Shown: positions 13,101 to 28,100 of the stretch, piece after piece
Layout of the letters: every line of letters begins with the position of its first letter
Position numbering within the stretch: position 1 is the first letter of the stretch
NCBI GenBank assembly: GCA_032622095.1
Contig: CP136067.1
Location: 176,736,556 to 176,800,555, forward strand
DNA: 64,000 nucleotides
Reading direction: 5' to 3'
From: Siphonodentalium dalli
Taxonomy: Eukaryota; Mollusca; Scaphopoda; Gadilida; Siphonodentaliidae
Translations under genes and position numbers: made by a program
The notes under the pieces: model-generated
Seen by the model: only the letters and a program-made list of their open reading frames with translations
Told to the model about the DNA's origin: nothing
Databases searched by the model: none

Positions 13101-16100
13101 TTCGTGGTTTTCGTGGTTGCTGCTAACCACAAAATTAAAAACCCCACGAAAAAAATAATCTTCGAAACTAGATCAATTTTGAGAAATAAGAAATGTCACG
13201 TGGGAGGTAACTCTATTGTCCCAATTTAAAATCAAAGCCTAGGGAGGTAACTCTATCAAACTGGGAGTACATTAATGGAAGAGTAGCTACGATCTAATTA
13301 CAATGTTTAATCAATCTAACTTCATATAAATAAATAACATAACAATAACACATCAACAATTACTGGTCACGCATACCCCTCACAGGTGTTTCACTAACCT
13401 TCCTGTTCAATAACGCAGAATAATCGCAGGTAATCCAGAAGTTGTAGGAGGACGAAAATCAATCTTACCACTTTTTAACCAGTTTTTAAGAGACATATTT
13501 GCATTATGCTGTTGACCATTTGGGATTGTATTTCATATTGTGCAGACTAATAGATGTTGGCTTCGTTAAATAATCCCCAGTCTCACATTGATTGTTTTGA
13601 GATTTGAGTACTTTCACCTAGCTTTTGTATGCTTAATTAATACAATCCCATCGTTAATTTTCTCGATAGCCGGCAACAAAAGCTTGGACACGCAACGTGC
13701 TAATTACGCCTGCAGTGCGGATGCGCAATTACCGACAGCTGGTCGATGTGTCTACACGTCTATTAGTTGGATTTGATTGTTGTTATTGGGGATTTGGAGG
13801 TGACATTTAGCACCGTGGAACCACGAATTTACGAACCCACGAAAAAGTCATAAATCGCTGAACCACGAAAATTGATACCAACGAATTTAAAGCCATTGTA
13901 TATGATACTATTAACGTAAAGCAGGCACGTATATAGTTTTGGGGTATAGGGGCAGTGCAATGGGGGGTGGGCAGCGGAGGGCGTTACAGGCCCCTGTGGC
14001 TGCACCAGTAAAGCTCCAGTCATTAACCCTTTCAGTGCCAAGTTCGATTTTTGTATCAACCCATATTTCCTTGTTCATTTTTCAAATTTATTGATTATAA
14101 TAATGTGATACATTGATGGAAAGAGCTCTCAGAGCTTGGCACTAAAAGGGTTAAAGGGTTAAAAGAGTTACTTGCCTAATGCACACCACCATTGTCAATG
14201 AACAAAGTCAAGAACACAAAATATCAGAAAGAAATTTCTGAGACTCTGACCTTTCTGACCTCTTTTGTTTCTGTATTATCACACTTTGCTCTTGTAATAA
14301 CTGTAGTTGCCTAGCAACAAGGATTTCTAGTTGACTTTGTAGTTTCTGAGCAACTTCTGTCTCTTTGTTGTCTTTAGCTTCCTGTAGCTGTGTCTTCAAT
14401 TCATCCTGTTTCTGTATCACATTGTTTAGTTCCTCGTTTATCGCTGACATTCGTTCCTGGAAATAAGAATTCTAACTGAGAGCTTTCAGATGAATGGCAA
14501 CAAACCATATTTCCGACTAAATCCAGAAAATTACCCATAATTCTGCTGTGGTTAAGGAGTTGATTATTTAGGGCATTACTGTACATATTACAGCAGCACT
14601 GAACGGTAACATAATCATTTTAGTGTAATTGCTGAAAATTATGTCAAATTGTTCAGATAGATAACATGCCATTGTCTCATTTTTGTGTAAAAGTAAAAAT
14701 ATTTCAAAAGAATGTTACATATGGTTTATGCAGGTCTTTCTGACAATCTTGTAAGGAATTTCCATTATAATATTCACCCCACGATTGAGAATAACCACAA
14801 ACAATGTGATATATAATTTATGTTGTTAAATAACTAACCTCAAATAATGCCCAAAAATTTTTTCCACTGCGACACAAATTGGGGTGTTTATATGCCTATA
14901 TGTATACAAAAGTTCTTTCTCAACATAGTCATAAAAGTTTAAAGTAAAATTGGCAACAAACAAAATATATCTAACATAAAAACGAGTGCTAGCATACCCC
15001 CACCGTGGCAAATTCAACCCGCATTATCCGTAAACTCAACAAAAAAGATTTTTAACTTTAAAGAAAAATTCGGACTAATAATATCGATATGGTGTCACAA
15101 GAAGCTTGTACAGAAAAAATTATTCAAATCGGTTCATATTTGTTAAAGTTATTAAGTCAAAATAGGTCGAAAATGATGTGTAATATTACGAAAAACAGTC
15201 TGAGCCAATCCCTAGCCACATCATGTAGAGAAGGTATTGTGAGAAGCATGTTACCAAAAATTACTCAAATCGGTTCATATTTGTTAAAGTTATTAAGTCG
15301 GACAGAATTTTCTAAGTCAAAATAAGTCGAAAAAGAGGCGTAACTTGAAAATAAAAGTCGGACCAAACTGCAATTAGCATCATGCGGAGAGACCGTCCTA
15401 AGGAGATTGCATACAAAAAATTATTGAAATCGGTTCATAGTTGTTCGAGTTATGAGGTCGGACGGACGGACGGATGCACGGAGGGAGAAAGTGTGACGGT
15501 CAGACGGACGGACAGACGGACGGACGCAGTCAATCCAGTATACCCCCCATTTTCTTCGAAAGTGGGGGTATAATTATATTCAGTGACTCTAAGCAGAATC
15601 ATTGCTGAAAAATATTTGGCTTTATTTTTATGTAAGTTATCTCCCTTGTCCTAGGATAAAAAAAATTTCTGTATAAATAATAATGTAAAACCCAATAACA
15701 TTAAAGGGGTAATGTACTCTAAATCCTTATAATGAAAATGAGTTTATGACTTGAGCCATGATTTTAGTGTACAGTACCCCTTTAAATATTCCCTATATTC
15801 GCCTTACCTCCCTGTGGAGTTTTGCCAGCTCCATCTTCACCGCTTTATGGTCTTGGTTTTTCTGGAATGCTGGGTCTAATTTGGCTTTCTTTGCTACGGG
15901 AGCGTCACCAGCCCTACAAAACAGTACATCGAGTGTTAGTTTTCATTACAATACCACAGTCTCAGAGAGGCAAATTCTGGGCTAACTGTGGGAATTAATT
16001 ATTATAAGCCTTCCGTAGTACTGTAATTCGAGGCTTATACAACGGCATCAACTGTAACATATGGTAGAGTACGCTAGTACAGTTCCAGGTATAGTACCAT

Positions 16101-19100
16101 GGTAGATATCATTTTAATGTGGTAGTACCATGGTAAAGTACCTTAGTAGAGATCCATGGTACCATGGTATTTACCATGGTAGTACCATGGCAGTAATATA
16201 ATAGAGTACCCTAGTAGAGTTTCATGGTACCATGGGAAATATCACTTTACTGTGGTAGTTCGATGGTAGTGGTACATGTACTACCATGGTAGTACCAAGG
16301 TGCTTTTTAAAATGGGATACTGACAGTACAGTGGGCGACAATACCCAGTCAACAGAAAACAATTTTATGAAGATACAACAACAAATCCATCCAGATTTCA
16401 ACATATATGCATCACGTGTGATAACTGAAGGAATTCTAGAGCCCAGGTTCAGTGTGATTTTATGCCGAGTCACCAACGAATAGCTTTGAAAATAAATGTT
16501 GCAACTCATTTGAGCAAAATTAGGATGTCCGTTGTTGGACTGTTCAAAGTCAGTACTTGTTTCCGGGGCAAATTTGACTATGAACTCGACCTTGTCGTTA
16601 TATTTGCTGTTTATTTTTCAGGTTTTTGTGAGAAAATAACATTATTCTACTCACCGTTCCGACTTATTTTCTTTCTCTCCGCCTCGAATTACAGTACTAC
16701 AAAGACGCGTACAAATAATTACTTTAGTTCATCCACAGTGTGGCCTTATGTACAAATAATTACTTTAGTTCATCCACAGTGTGGCCTTATATACAAATAA
16801 TTACTTTAGTTCATCCACAGTGTGGCCTTATGTACAAATAATTACTTTAGTTCATCCATAGTGTGGCCTTATATACAAATAATTACTTTAGTTCATCCAC
16901 AGTGTGGCCTTATGTACAAATAATTACTTTAGTTCATCCATAGTGTGGCCTTATATACAAATAATTACTTTAGTTCATCCACAGTGTGGCCTTATGTACA
17001 AATAATTACTTTAGTTCATCCACAGTGTGGCCTTATGTACAAATAATTACTTTAGTTCATCCATAGTGAGGCCTTATGTACAAATAATTACTTTAGTTCA
17101 TCCACAGTGTGGCCTTATGTACAAATAATTACTTTAGTTCATCCACAGTGTGGCCTTATATACAAATAATTACTTTAGTCCATCCACAGTGTGGCCTTAT
17201 ATACAAATAATTACTTTAGTCCATCCACAGTGTGGCCTTACATGAAAAACTACTGCATTTACAGTAATGCCCAAAGTATATGACCCTATAAAACAGCAGA
17301 ATTATGGGAAATTTTTAAAGATTTAGTCGGAAATATGGCTTGCTGCCATTCATCGGAAAGCTCTCACCGAGAGCTTTCCGATGAATGGCAGCAAGCCATA
17401 TTTCCCACTAAATCCTGAAAAATTTCCCATAATTCTGCTGTGGTTTAGGGGTCGATTATTTAGGACATTACTGTAGACTGTGATTTGTGCTCAAGTTGTC
17501 AATAACCCAATTAAACACCTCAAAATAGTGCATGTAAGTTCCCCTTTCTTTAAAAACCCTGTATCTCCTATGTTATTCATCTGATTGTACTGAAATTATG
17601 GATGAATTGAGAACATGGTAAACCTAGCACATTGTGAGAGTTAATTATCCCGATGGTTTCCTAATGTTCTTTTTGAATGTCGCTTGATTGAAAAAATTAC
17701 ACTTTCAACTTTAATGCTCAACACAGTCGTATGTTGATGGGTTAACTGGGTGATCAGTATTTGTTAACTGCGCAGGATTTTCTTCAACTTGACCATTTGT
17801 CACTGTGTGGGAATGTAGTGGCATACTTTTGAACCACATCCATATCTGATCCACTCCATTCACTCCATAGGATCCCTATCCTGCATCCAAGCAAGGGTTA
17901 CCACCACAGATTTATTAAAGTGATGTGAAACACTCCGGTAGGGTGATCAAATAGAAATTTAGATTAATCTTGTTCAAAGTAGGTATTTTTACAAATATTA
18001 TATCCAAATTAACAATAAACACAGTCATTCTTACACATTAACTAAATGCAGCAACTCTCGATGGCGAAATCATTTTCGTCAATTTATCGTCGATTGATGC
18101 GTCCCGAATCGAGTAGTAAATATTTACAATTGAGCGTTGTTCAGACGATGTTTTCTATGGAGTGGTACAGTCGATTTGCTTCGATTTGCTTATGGTGATG
18201 TTAGTAGAATGCTAAATTCCTACAGTTGGCATAGCTCCTGGATACTATCTTATCAGTTTCACGTACCCGAACAAGTACATAATATGTCTTTAAAGGCAAA
18301 CAACCCTGTAAAGCAAGTCACTCGAAGGATGGATATTTCATCGAATGTGATTAGAAAACGTTCTAAAAAACTGGCTATGCGAAAGACTGTTTCAAAATTT
18401 GGCAGTCATCACATGGCCAGTATCTTGAAATTGAGTTTTTTTTATCGCATTTAGTGAAAAATCCATTCATTGAGTGACATGCATTATGAAGGTGTTTGCC
18501 TCCAACAGACCAATGACGTTAACTAGGTTCCTGAAAATATTCGATATTCGATTCGAGATTTGATTCGAAAGTCAAATTTGATTTGAATTAGAGTCGAAAT
18601 TTCCAACTCGAAATTTTGAATATACACTGACGAAAAAGTAGGCTGTTTACGGACAAGTACACACATCGATCTTAGCTGTTTCTCTGCCAATTAATTCCTA
18701 AAAATTATGAATATATGCACCTTATAATTCTTATTGTACATCGCGAATGTTTGTGTGCTGTTAAATATAAGTATAGCCAGTAATTAGCCACTATAGGACG
18801 ACTAAATACGTCTGAATTCTAGCTTCAAACATGGTAGTCAAAAGCTCGGAGATCGCTGATGGACAGACGATGCACGTATATTATAATAGCTATGAGACTG
18901 AGCAACCGCTAGCGTTATCCACTGACTATCCATCTCAGATTCCGCGTTATGTAATATCGCTGAGAATGTAAACAACATTTTACTCTTGTTTTGTGACTGT
19001 TGTTGCATCTTCAAGTTTTTAACAATGGGCATTTCCAAATGCCGATATTCGATTCGATATTCGTCGAATCGATTCGATATTCGATTTGATCGAAATCTCC

Positions 19101-22100
19101 AATTACAGGACCCTAGCGATAACCCTTGATTGGTCCGCCATGTGGGGAATGTTTCCATTAGAGTGAATGGTGAACCAGATATGGAGGTGGTTCAAAATCA
19201 TGCCCCTAACATTCCCACAGCATGACAACTGGTAATTTTGAAGAAAATCCCATGTAATAATAAGGCTGGTGACACTTAACCAACACTGATCACCCAGATA
19301 ACCCATCAACACGCGATTCTGTTGAGAGTCAAAGTTGAAAGTGTAACTTTTTAAAATAGAAAATTTTCAAATCAAGTGACATTCAGAAGAAGTTCAAGAA
19401 GGGTTACGCAACAAAGATGGCTTAGTCGAGTTTTTTTCCCCAAAAGAGTGAATCGGTTCGACCGAGAATCACTAAAAATGGATAAACTTAAAAACCATAT
19501 CACAGAACTAAGGGCCATAATGTAAGTAATTAAAAACTAGATGCCATCCCGAAGATCCATATGAAGTTTGGTTATGATTGGATGAGAAATGTGACCTGTA
19601 AGGTGTGCTAAATGATTTAGTTTGGTGATGATCGGCTGAGTGATATGCTCCATAAAGGATTTAGTGATGCAAAGAGTAAAATCCAAGAGAGCTGACAATG
19701 GCCATGATTTTCATCCAAAATCATTCAAATTTGATAGCTCCCATCTGGAGGTGATCCTAGACTCATATACCGAATATCGTTGAAATCGGACAAAGTTTGT
19801 ATGAGTTATCAAGCTAACGGTCGCGAATGATCAAAATCACTAAAAACAGACAAACTATGTCTCATAACTCTCGCATAAAAGATTGGACAAACCTGGCTTT
19901 CGAGATATTGTTGTAACAGACCCATATATCAAATATGAATGAAATTGGTTGATGTTTGTTTGAGTTATCGCGCCCGTCCAAACGTCATTTGACGACAATG
20001 AGTGGATTTGAAAATAAGGAACTGCAATAACATTGTACTTAATGGGTATTATACAGGAAAAAGCATGTAATAATGGGTATTATACAGCAATAATGGATAT
20101 TATACAGTAATGCCCAAAATAATCGACTCCTTAACCACAGCAGAATTATGGGTAATTTATCAGGATTTAGTCGGAAATATGGCTTGTTGCCATTCATCGG
20201 AAAGCTCTCAGTGAGAGCTTTCCGATGAATGGCAACAAGCCATATTTCCGACTACCTTAATTCTGCTGTGGTTAAGGAGTCGATTATTTAGGGCATTACT
20301 ATATAAGGGGGGATCTTACTTTTTTGAGGTGTTTAGTTTATTTGTTTTTCTACGAAAACACTCAATTTCTAATCAAGCCTGCAAATAGCGTGTCTGTCAT
20401 TTGCAGAATGAGGTCCCCAGAGGGTGAATTTAGTGACGCTATCCCGCTATCCCTTAATTTGCAGAAGATAAAATCCATAATCGAGGCCCCAATGGGTGAA
20501 CATCACCAACTTCAACTGGGAAACTTCTATCTGATCCTAGGTCTACCATAGCAGTTGAGGGCCTTAGCAGAATGAGGTCCCCAGAGGGTGATTTTAGTGA
20601 TGCTAGCCCTCTATGCGGGGGTAGCGTCACTAAATTCACCGTCTGGGGACCTCATTCTGCAAATGACAGACACGCTATTTGCAGGCTTGTTTCTAATGGA
20701 GATTTCCACACATATTTAATTAGTGGGAAGAGCTTTAAAGGGTTGCCCAAAGACAAGTGTCTGCAGTAATAGTTTAAAGGTACTCGATCCAATTTAACAC
20801 CCCTAAACTACTATTTCTTTAGCTTCGGGGGTAAAAAAAATTGATTCGAGTCGAGGAACCCACCACCCTTCAAAGCAGTGATCAGATATTGATTTTTGAA
20901 GTTTGTTATTTCAATTGTTTGTGGCCCAAAAACACGCCATCAAAAGGATAGTCTTGGTCAAAATTGCGGATGTCAGATGGATAACTCTAAAAACAAGTGG
21001 TAATACTTTTGAATACTCTAGTGATAATATGGCCATATTTCGTTGAACAAAATGTTGATATATAAAACATTTTGGGAAATTTGATACCATAGTTGACAGT
21101 GGTTAGCATTATTTTGAAGAAATGTTGTTGTTGTTATATCTTGATGATATGGGGACCCTCTGATCGGATCGAGTACCTTTAATTAGTTTTAGAGAGCCCA
21201 TCAATATGATAGAATTCACCAGAGAACTTACATTCTTTTCGTCTTTAATTGTGAAATATATGACTAGTGTTATTCAAAATGAAAAATACGTGTTATAATC
21301 ATTGATGAATTTCCAACATCATTGCACAAGTCAACATTTCAGTATATATTATGATTTGAAAATAAATGAAAGTGTCAATGACATAGTAGCTCAACTTGGA
21401 GGGGGATAATTTCTTGTGTTACAGTAAATGGAGTGATTAAATTAGGAATGCGTAAAGTTGAAATGTCTAATAAGTAATACTAGATGTCAACATCAAGATA
21501 TTTATATAAAGTAAAATCCAAGATGGCCACGGGCGGCCCTGTTTTCCAATAAAATTCTAAAATATTTTATAGCTCCCATCTAGTGGTCACCCCAAAGATC
21601 AATTTGAAGTTTGTTGTCTGTAGTGCCAAGAATAAAATCCAAGATGGCTGCCAGCTATAATATATAGGGATTATAATATATCTAACCTTGACTGGCCTTT
21701 GGAATACTGGTAACCACTATCACGAACGACTTGTCGAGCCAGAGGAAACAGATCCTCACGTCTCGTCAGTAATGCTGGTAAATGATTGCTTATTTGTGCT
21801 GCCGCCTCATTTACTGATACCTAAAAAATATAGCCAAACAACAATTAGAAACTTTAAAGCCACAAGGCAGTTTGCGCTCCAAAATACACATAATATTATT
21901 CGCTTTTGAATTTTTCTCAGTATCGAAATAGGTCGATAAATATATGAACTGCCTTTCTACGACCATTATGTAATCCAAAAAGATGCATTGAAGTAAAAAA
22001 AAATGAAAAATACAACTGTGAATACGGTGTTTGGGTCCCAAACACAAAACAGCCATTTGCACGACACTAAACAGAAAAGAGCATTCCGTGGTAGTCTATT

Positions 22101-25100
22101 CCTGATATGGTAGCAATAAAGAGCGTTTGTTTGACTTCTGGCGAAAAGTTGAAAATGGCTGAAAAATGGCTGTGACTTTGGCACGTGTTTTTCAGAGCAT
22201 ATGAAGCCGGTATATCAATAGTTTGTTTATATATCAACCAATCGTATCCATCACTCCAAATAGCGTAGAAAAAAAATTTGAGGTTCGAATGAGCCATGTC
22301 CATTTAATGAATATATATTATTATACTTCATTTCCCTAACAGTCTCATCTGGATACATAATCCGTTAGCTATACTGATGGAGGTGATAACTTGTATTAGC
22401 CTGCATAATCTGCTAAATGAATGTGGGGTTTTCGTGACCTTGGTGGTATTGAGTGACCAGTTTCTTAATGAATAACTTTTACTTCCTTGTGGAAATGAGA
22501 ACTTACTGGCCAAATTTTTTTCCCAAATGAAAATAAATTTTGCCAAATATGAATTTTTGCATTTGGCAGATGAACACCGATCTGATCTAACACAACAATG
22601 ATCATTGAATGATATACTGCATTCTGAATGCATCAAATTGGAAATATCTTTCCACAAAAGAACATTCTGTCGAGTCAAAGGTCAAGGTTATATATGAACA
22701 ATTTCAGAAAAGTAAAAAAATTATGCTACTCAAACCATATTTGTAGGCAATTGCAAAGATCAAGCTCACATTACCTCTTACACTAAATGATTCTCCCATC
22801 AGTTATAAGATCATACATTGGAATGGTCTATTATTCATCTGGAGGGGTGTTCAGGTAATATAAGCAGACGACAAACAGATGTGCAGAAGACTCCTATTTA
22901 TTGGTGGGAAATGTTCAGATAATAAGTTATGGTCATTAGTTGAACTTATTATCTGAATATTTCCTAACGGAACTACTCACCAATAATGATTTAGTACAAA
23001 CAGGATTAAACTACCATCATGGATATAAATGTTTCTCTTGGAGCATCTAATTGTTCTAATTTTAATGATATTTCAAAAAAAGCTTGGTAATTACCTCATG
23101 AAGTGACATTGGTTTATCATTCCGTCTCTTGGAATCGAAGCGACCATATATTGCAGCAAATTTACGTATTTCTTCCATTCTGTTTGGATCATCTTTTTCA
23201 AGTGACATGACAGACTGTAATGAAACACAAGAATTTATTAAAGATGATCTATCTCTTCCCAGAAAATGTTATATAAAAATAAATAAAAATAAAATAAATA
23301 CTGTGTTCTCAGGCACCGCCCTCATCACCCAAAAGATAGCTTCGTCAAAATATTATATTTGCAATTTATCAAACATTTTTCAGAGTTAAAAACTCAATCA
23401 TTCTCCAATTTATCTACAATTAGAAATGTAGATAGGTTTCTGTTGAAGACATATAATGGTTACATAAAACATTGGAGTATAGATTAAGTACATTGCTTGA
23501 AAAATTGTACATGTGTACATCCATTAAAGATGCATAATCCGAATTAACGCTCGCAAATTACTATTTCCTTGGCTTCGCTGGGCTTCGGGGGTAAAAAATA
23601 TTTGAATCGAGTTGAGGAACCCACCAACCAAAGCTCAGAGTGATCAGATAACGATTTTTTTTATTCTATTATTTTTCACCACCGAAACTGTTCAGTGGCC
23701 CAGTAAAAAGTCAACGAGAAGACGGTCTTGGACCAAATTGCGGATGAAGATGGATAACTCTAAAAATCAAGTGCCATTTTTGTGTCAGATATTTGACACA
23801 CCGGCAAAATTTTAATAAATAAAATGTTAATAAATAACAGGTTTTGGGCGATTTTATAGTTAGCATTATTTTTGGGCAATTAATTTATTCTGATAACTGA
23901 AGCGGCATTTAGAATCTGATGATATGGGGACCATCGAATTGGATTGAGTACCTTTAATAAATTAAAAATAAAAAGCCTCCCACCCTCATCCAAATTCACA
24001 TTTGCACATGTAAATTTCAAGCCTTGAAATAGGGTGTCTGTCATTTGCAGAATGAGGTCCCCAGAGGGTGAATTTAGTGATGCTACCCCGCATAGCAGGC
24101 TAGCATCACCAAATTCACCCTCTGGGAACCTCATTCTGCTGAGGTGTAAGCAGAATGATGTCCCCAGAGGGTGAATTTGGTGATGCTAGCCTGCTATGCA
24201 GGGTAGCATCACTAAATTCACCCTCTGGGGACCTCATTCTGCAAATGACAGACACCCTATTTCAAGGCTTGATGTACATGTACATGTAATTACCTGAGAA
24301 CACAGGAGAACATAAGATATTTATTTTTAATGGCCTTATGTCAGATATATTGGTAAACAAATTAGCGAAATAGTGTTCATATAGTTGGAGAGAATCTTAT
24401 TAGGACAAAATCAAAATTAATTTGATTCTGTTTGGAAACCATTTAATTGGCAGCATCCAATTTGTTTCAGGATGTACAGATTTACTTAAAGCAGTTATAT
24501 TTACTTACATTTATTTATACAGATTTACATAAAGCAGTGATATTACTTATTTAAAGCAGTGATATTACTTATTTAAAGCAGTGATATTACTTACATTTAT
24601 TTATACAGATTTACAAAAAGCAGTGATATTACTTACATAAAGCAGTGATATTACTTACATAAAGCAGTGATATTACTTACATTTATTTATACAGATTTAC
24701 ATAAAGCAGTGATATTACTTACATAAAGCAGTGATATTACTTACATTTATTTATACAGATTTACATAAAGCAGTGATATTACTTACATAAAGCAGTGATA
24801 TTACTTACATTTATTTATACAGATTTACATAAAGCATTGATATTACTTATTTAAAGCAGTGATATTACTTATTTAAAGCAGTGATATTACTTACATTTAT
24901 TTATACAGATTTACATAAAACAATGATATTACTTACATTTATTTATACAGATTTACAAAAAGCAGTGATATTACTTACATAAAGCAGTGATATTACTTAC
25001 ATTTATTTATACAGATATACATAAAGCAGTGATATTACTTACATAAAGTAGTGATATTACTTACATTTATTTATACAGATTTACATAAAGCAGTGATATT

Positions 25101-28100
25101 ACTTATTTAAAGCAGTGATATTACTTATTTAAAGCAGTGATATTACTTACATTTATTTATACAAATTTACAAAAAGCAGTGATATTACTTACATAAAGCA
25201 GTGATATTACTTACATTTATTTCCCGATTTACAGATTTACATAAAACAATGATATTACTTACATTTATTTATACATATTTACATAAAGCAGTGATATTAC
25301 TTACATAAAGCAGTGATATTACTTACATTTATTTCCCGATTTACAGATTTACATAAAACAATGATATTACTTACATTTATTTATACAGATTTACATAAAG
25401 CAGTGATATTACTTACATAAAGCAGTGATATTACTTACATTTATTTCCCGATTTACAGATTTACATAAAACAATGATATTACTTACATTTATTTATACAG
25501 ATTTACATAAAGCAGTGATATTACTTACATGAAAGTGTCAATGACACTGTAGCTCAACTTGGAAAGGGAATAATTTAATGTATTACAGTCAATGGAGCGA
25601 TTAGGAATGTGGAAAGTTGAATGTCTAATACTAGTTTATAGACATGAAGAGAAAAGTAAAATCCAAGATGGCTGCTGACGGCCATGTTTTCGGCCGAATG
25701 ACCCCAAAATGAGTCGTTCCCATCTACATGTCATCGTTAACATCCATGACAAATTTTATGACGATCAGACTAAAGGTACGACCTGTAGCCCATGCTAAAG
25801 AATTTAGTCATACAAAGAGTAAAATCCAAGATGGCTGCTGGCGGCCATGTTTTTTGGGCGAATGTCCCCAAAATGACTAGTTCCCATCTACATGTCATTA
25901 TTAACATTCATGACAAATTTTATGATGTTCAGACTAAAGGTACGACATGTAGCCCGTGCTAAAGAATTTAGTCATACAAAGAGTAAAATCCAAGATGGCT
26001 GCTGGCGGCCATGTTTTCGGACGAATGACCCCAAAATGAGTTGTTCCCATCTACATGTCACTGTTAACATCCATGACAAATTTTATGATGATCAGAGTAA
26101 AGGTACGACCTGTAGCCCATGCTAAAGAATTTAGTCATACAAAGAGTAAAATCCAAGATGGCTGCTGGCGGCCATGTTTTCGGACGAATGACCCCAAAAT
26201 GAGTTGTTCCCTTCTACATGTCACTGTTAACATCCATGACAAATTTTATGATGATCAGAGTAAAGGTACGACCTGTAGCCCATGCTAAAGAATTTAGTCA
26301 TACAAAGAGTAAAATCCAAGATGGCTGCTGGCGGCCATGTTTTTTGGCCGAATGACCCCAAAATTACTCGTTCCCATCTATATGTCAATATTAACATCCA
26401 TGACAAATTTCATGATGATCAGACGAACAGTACGACATGTGGCCTGTGCTAATGGATTAAATTTTGAAATCCAAGATGGCCGCTGGCGGCCATGTTTTTT
26501 GTCCGAATGACCCCAAAATGACTCGTTCCCATCTACATTCCAATTTCAACAGCCATGACAAATTTTATGATGATCAGACTAAAGGTACGACATGTAGCCC
26601 GTGCTAAAGGATTTAGTCATACAAAGAGTAAAATCAAAGATGGCTGCTGGCGGCCATATTTTTAGGCCGAATGACCCCAAAACGACTCGTTCCCATCTAC
26701 ATGTCATTATTAACATTCATGACAAATTTTATGATGATCAGACTAAAGGTACAACCTGTAGCCCGTGCTAAAGGATTTAATCATACAAAGAGTAAAATCC
26801 AAGATGGCTGCTGGCGACCATGTTTTTTGGCCGAATGACCCCAAAATTACTCGTTCCCATCTACATGTCAATATTATCATCCATGACAAATTTCATGATG
26901 ATCAGACGAACAGTACGACATGTGGCCTGTGCTAATGGATTAAATTTTGAAATTTTGAAATCCATGTTTTTTGTCCGAATGACCCCAAAATGACTCGTTC
27001 CCATCTACATTCCAATTTGAACAGCCATGACAAATTTTATGATGATCAGACTAAATGTACGACCTGTAGCCCGTGCTAAAGGATTTAGTCATACAAAGAG
27101 TAAAATCCAAGATGGCTGCTGGTGGCCATATTTTTAGGCCAAATGACCCCAAAACGACTCGTTCCCATCTACATGTCATTATTAACATTCATGACAAATT
27201 TTATGATGATCAGACTAAAGGTACAACCTGTAGCCCGTGCTAAAGGATTTAGTCATACAAAGAGTAAAATCCAAGATGGCTGCTGGCGACCATGTTTTTT
27301 GGCCGAATGACCCCAAAATTACTCGTTCCCATCTAAATGTCAATATTAACATCCATGACTAATTTTATGATGATCAGACTAAAGGTACAACCTGCAGCCC
27401 GTGCTAAAGAATTTAGTCATACAAAGAGTAAAATCCAAGATGGCTGCTGGAGGCCATGTTTTTTGGCCGAATGACCCCAAAATTACTCGTTCCCATCTAC
27501 ATGTCACTATTATCATCCATGACAAATTTCATGATGATCAGACGAACAGTACGACCTGTGGCCCGTGCTAATGGATTAAATTTTTAAATCCAAGATGGCC
27601 GCTGGCGGCCATGTTTTTTGTCCGAGTGACCCCAAAATGACTCGTTCCCATCTATATTCCAATTTCAACAGCCATGACAAATTTTATGATGATCAGACTA
27701 AAGGTACGACATGTAGCCCGTGCTAAAGGATTTAGTCATACAAAGAGTAAAATCCAAGATGGCTGCAGGCGACCATGTTTTTTGGCCAAATGACTCCAAA
27801 ATTACTCGTAAAATCCAAGATGGCTGCTGGCGGCCATGATTTTTGGCCGAATGACCCCAAAATGACTCGTTCCCATCTACATGTCATTGTTAACATTCAT
27901 GACAAATTTTATGATGATCAGACTAAAGGTACAACCTGTAGCCCGTGCTAAAGGATTTAGTCATACAAAGAGTAAAATCCAAGATGGCTGCTGGCGACCA
28001 TGTTTTTTGGCCAAATGACCCCAAAATTACTCGTAAAATCCAAGATGGCTGCTGGCGGCCATGATTTTTGGCCGAATGACCAAAATGACTCGTTCCCATC

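Larger units (their letters stand above)
17668..19394. mobile_element. Large inverted-repeat element with nested insertions
   Basis: Arms of ~220 bp: 17668-17875 (GCTTGATTGAAAAAATTACA, GTTGATGGGTTAACTGGGTG) and 19145-19394 (TGATCACCCAGATAACCCAT, AAAGTTGAAAGTGTAAC). The interior holds a family E copy and the ATTCGA-rich element. Confidence 0.65.

Noticed and set aside
16462-16800. 112-residue open frame before the 41-bp satellite
   Set aside because: Its end runs into the satellite, its composition is not protein-like, and it is on the strand opposite to the gene with no splice signals.
16709-17240. CRISPR-like 41-bp periodic array
   Set aside because: The whole 41 bp repeats, with no variable spacers.
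22328-22678. 116-residue minus-strand open frame in intron 5
   Set aside because: No acceptor/donor in phase with exons 5 and 6, which already join in phase 0; no recognisable domain.
24480-25530. CRISPR-like regular repeats
   Set aside because: Units are not separated by unique spacers, are AT-rich and lie in a eukaryotic intron.
25892-27310. Repeated open frames in the 163-bp array
   Set aside because: Short frames repeated by the tandem structure, on one strand only by chance; stops vary between units.
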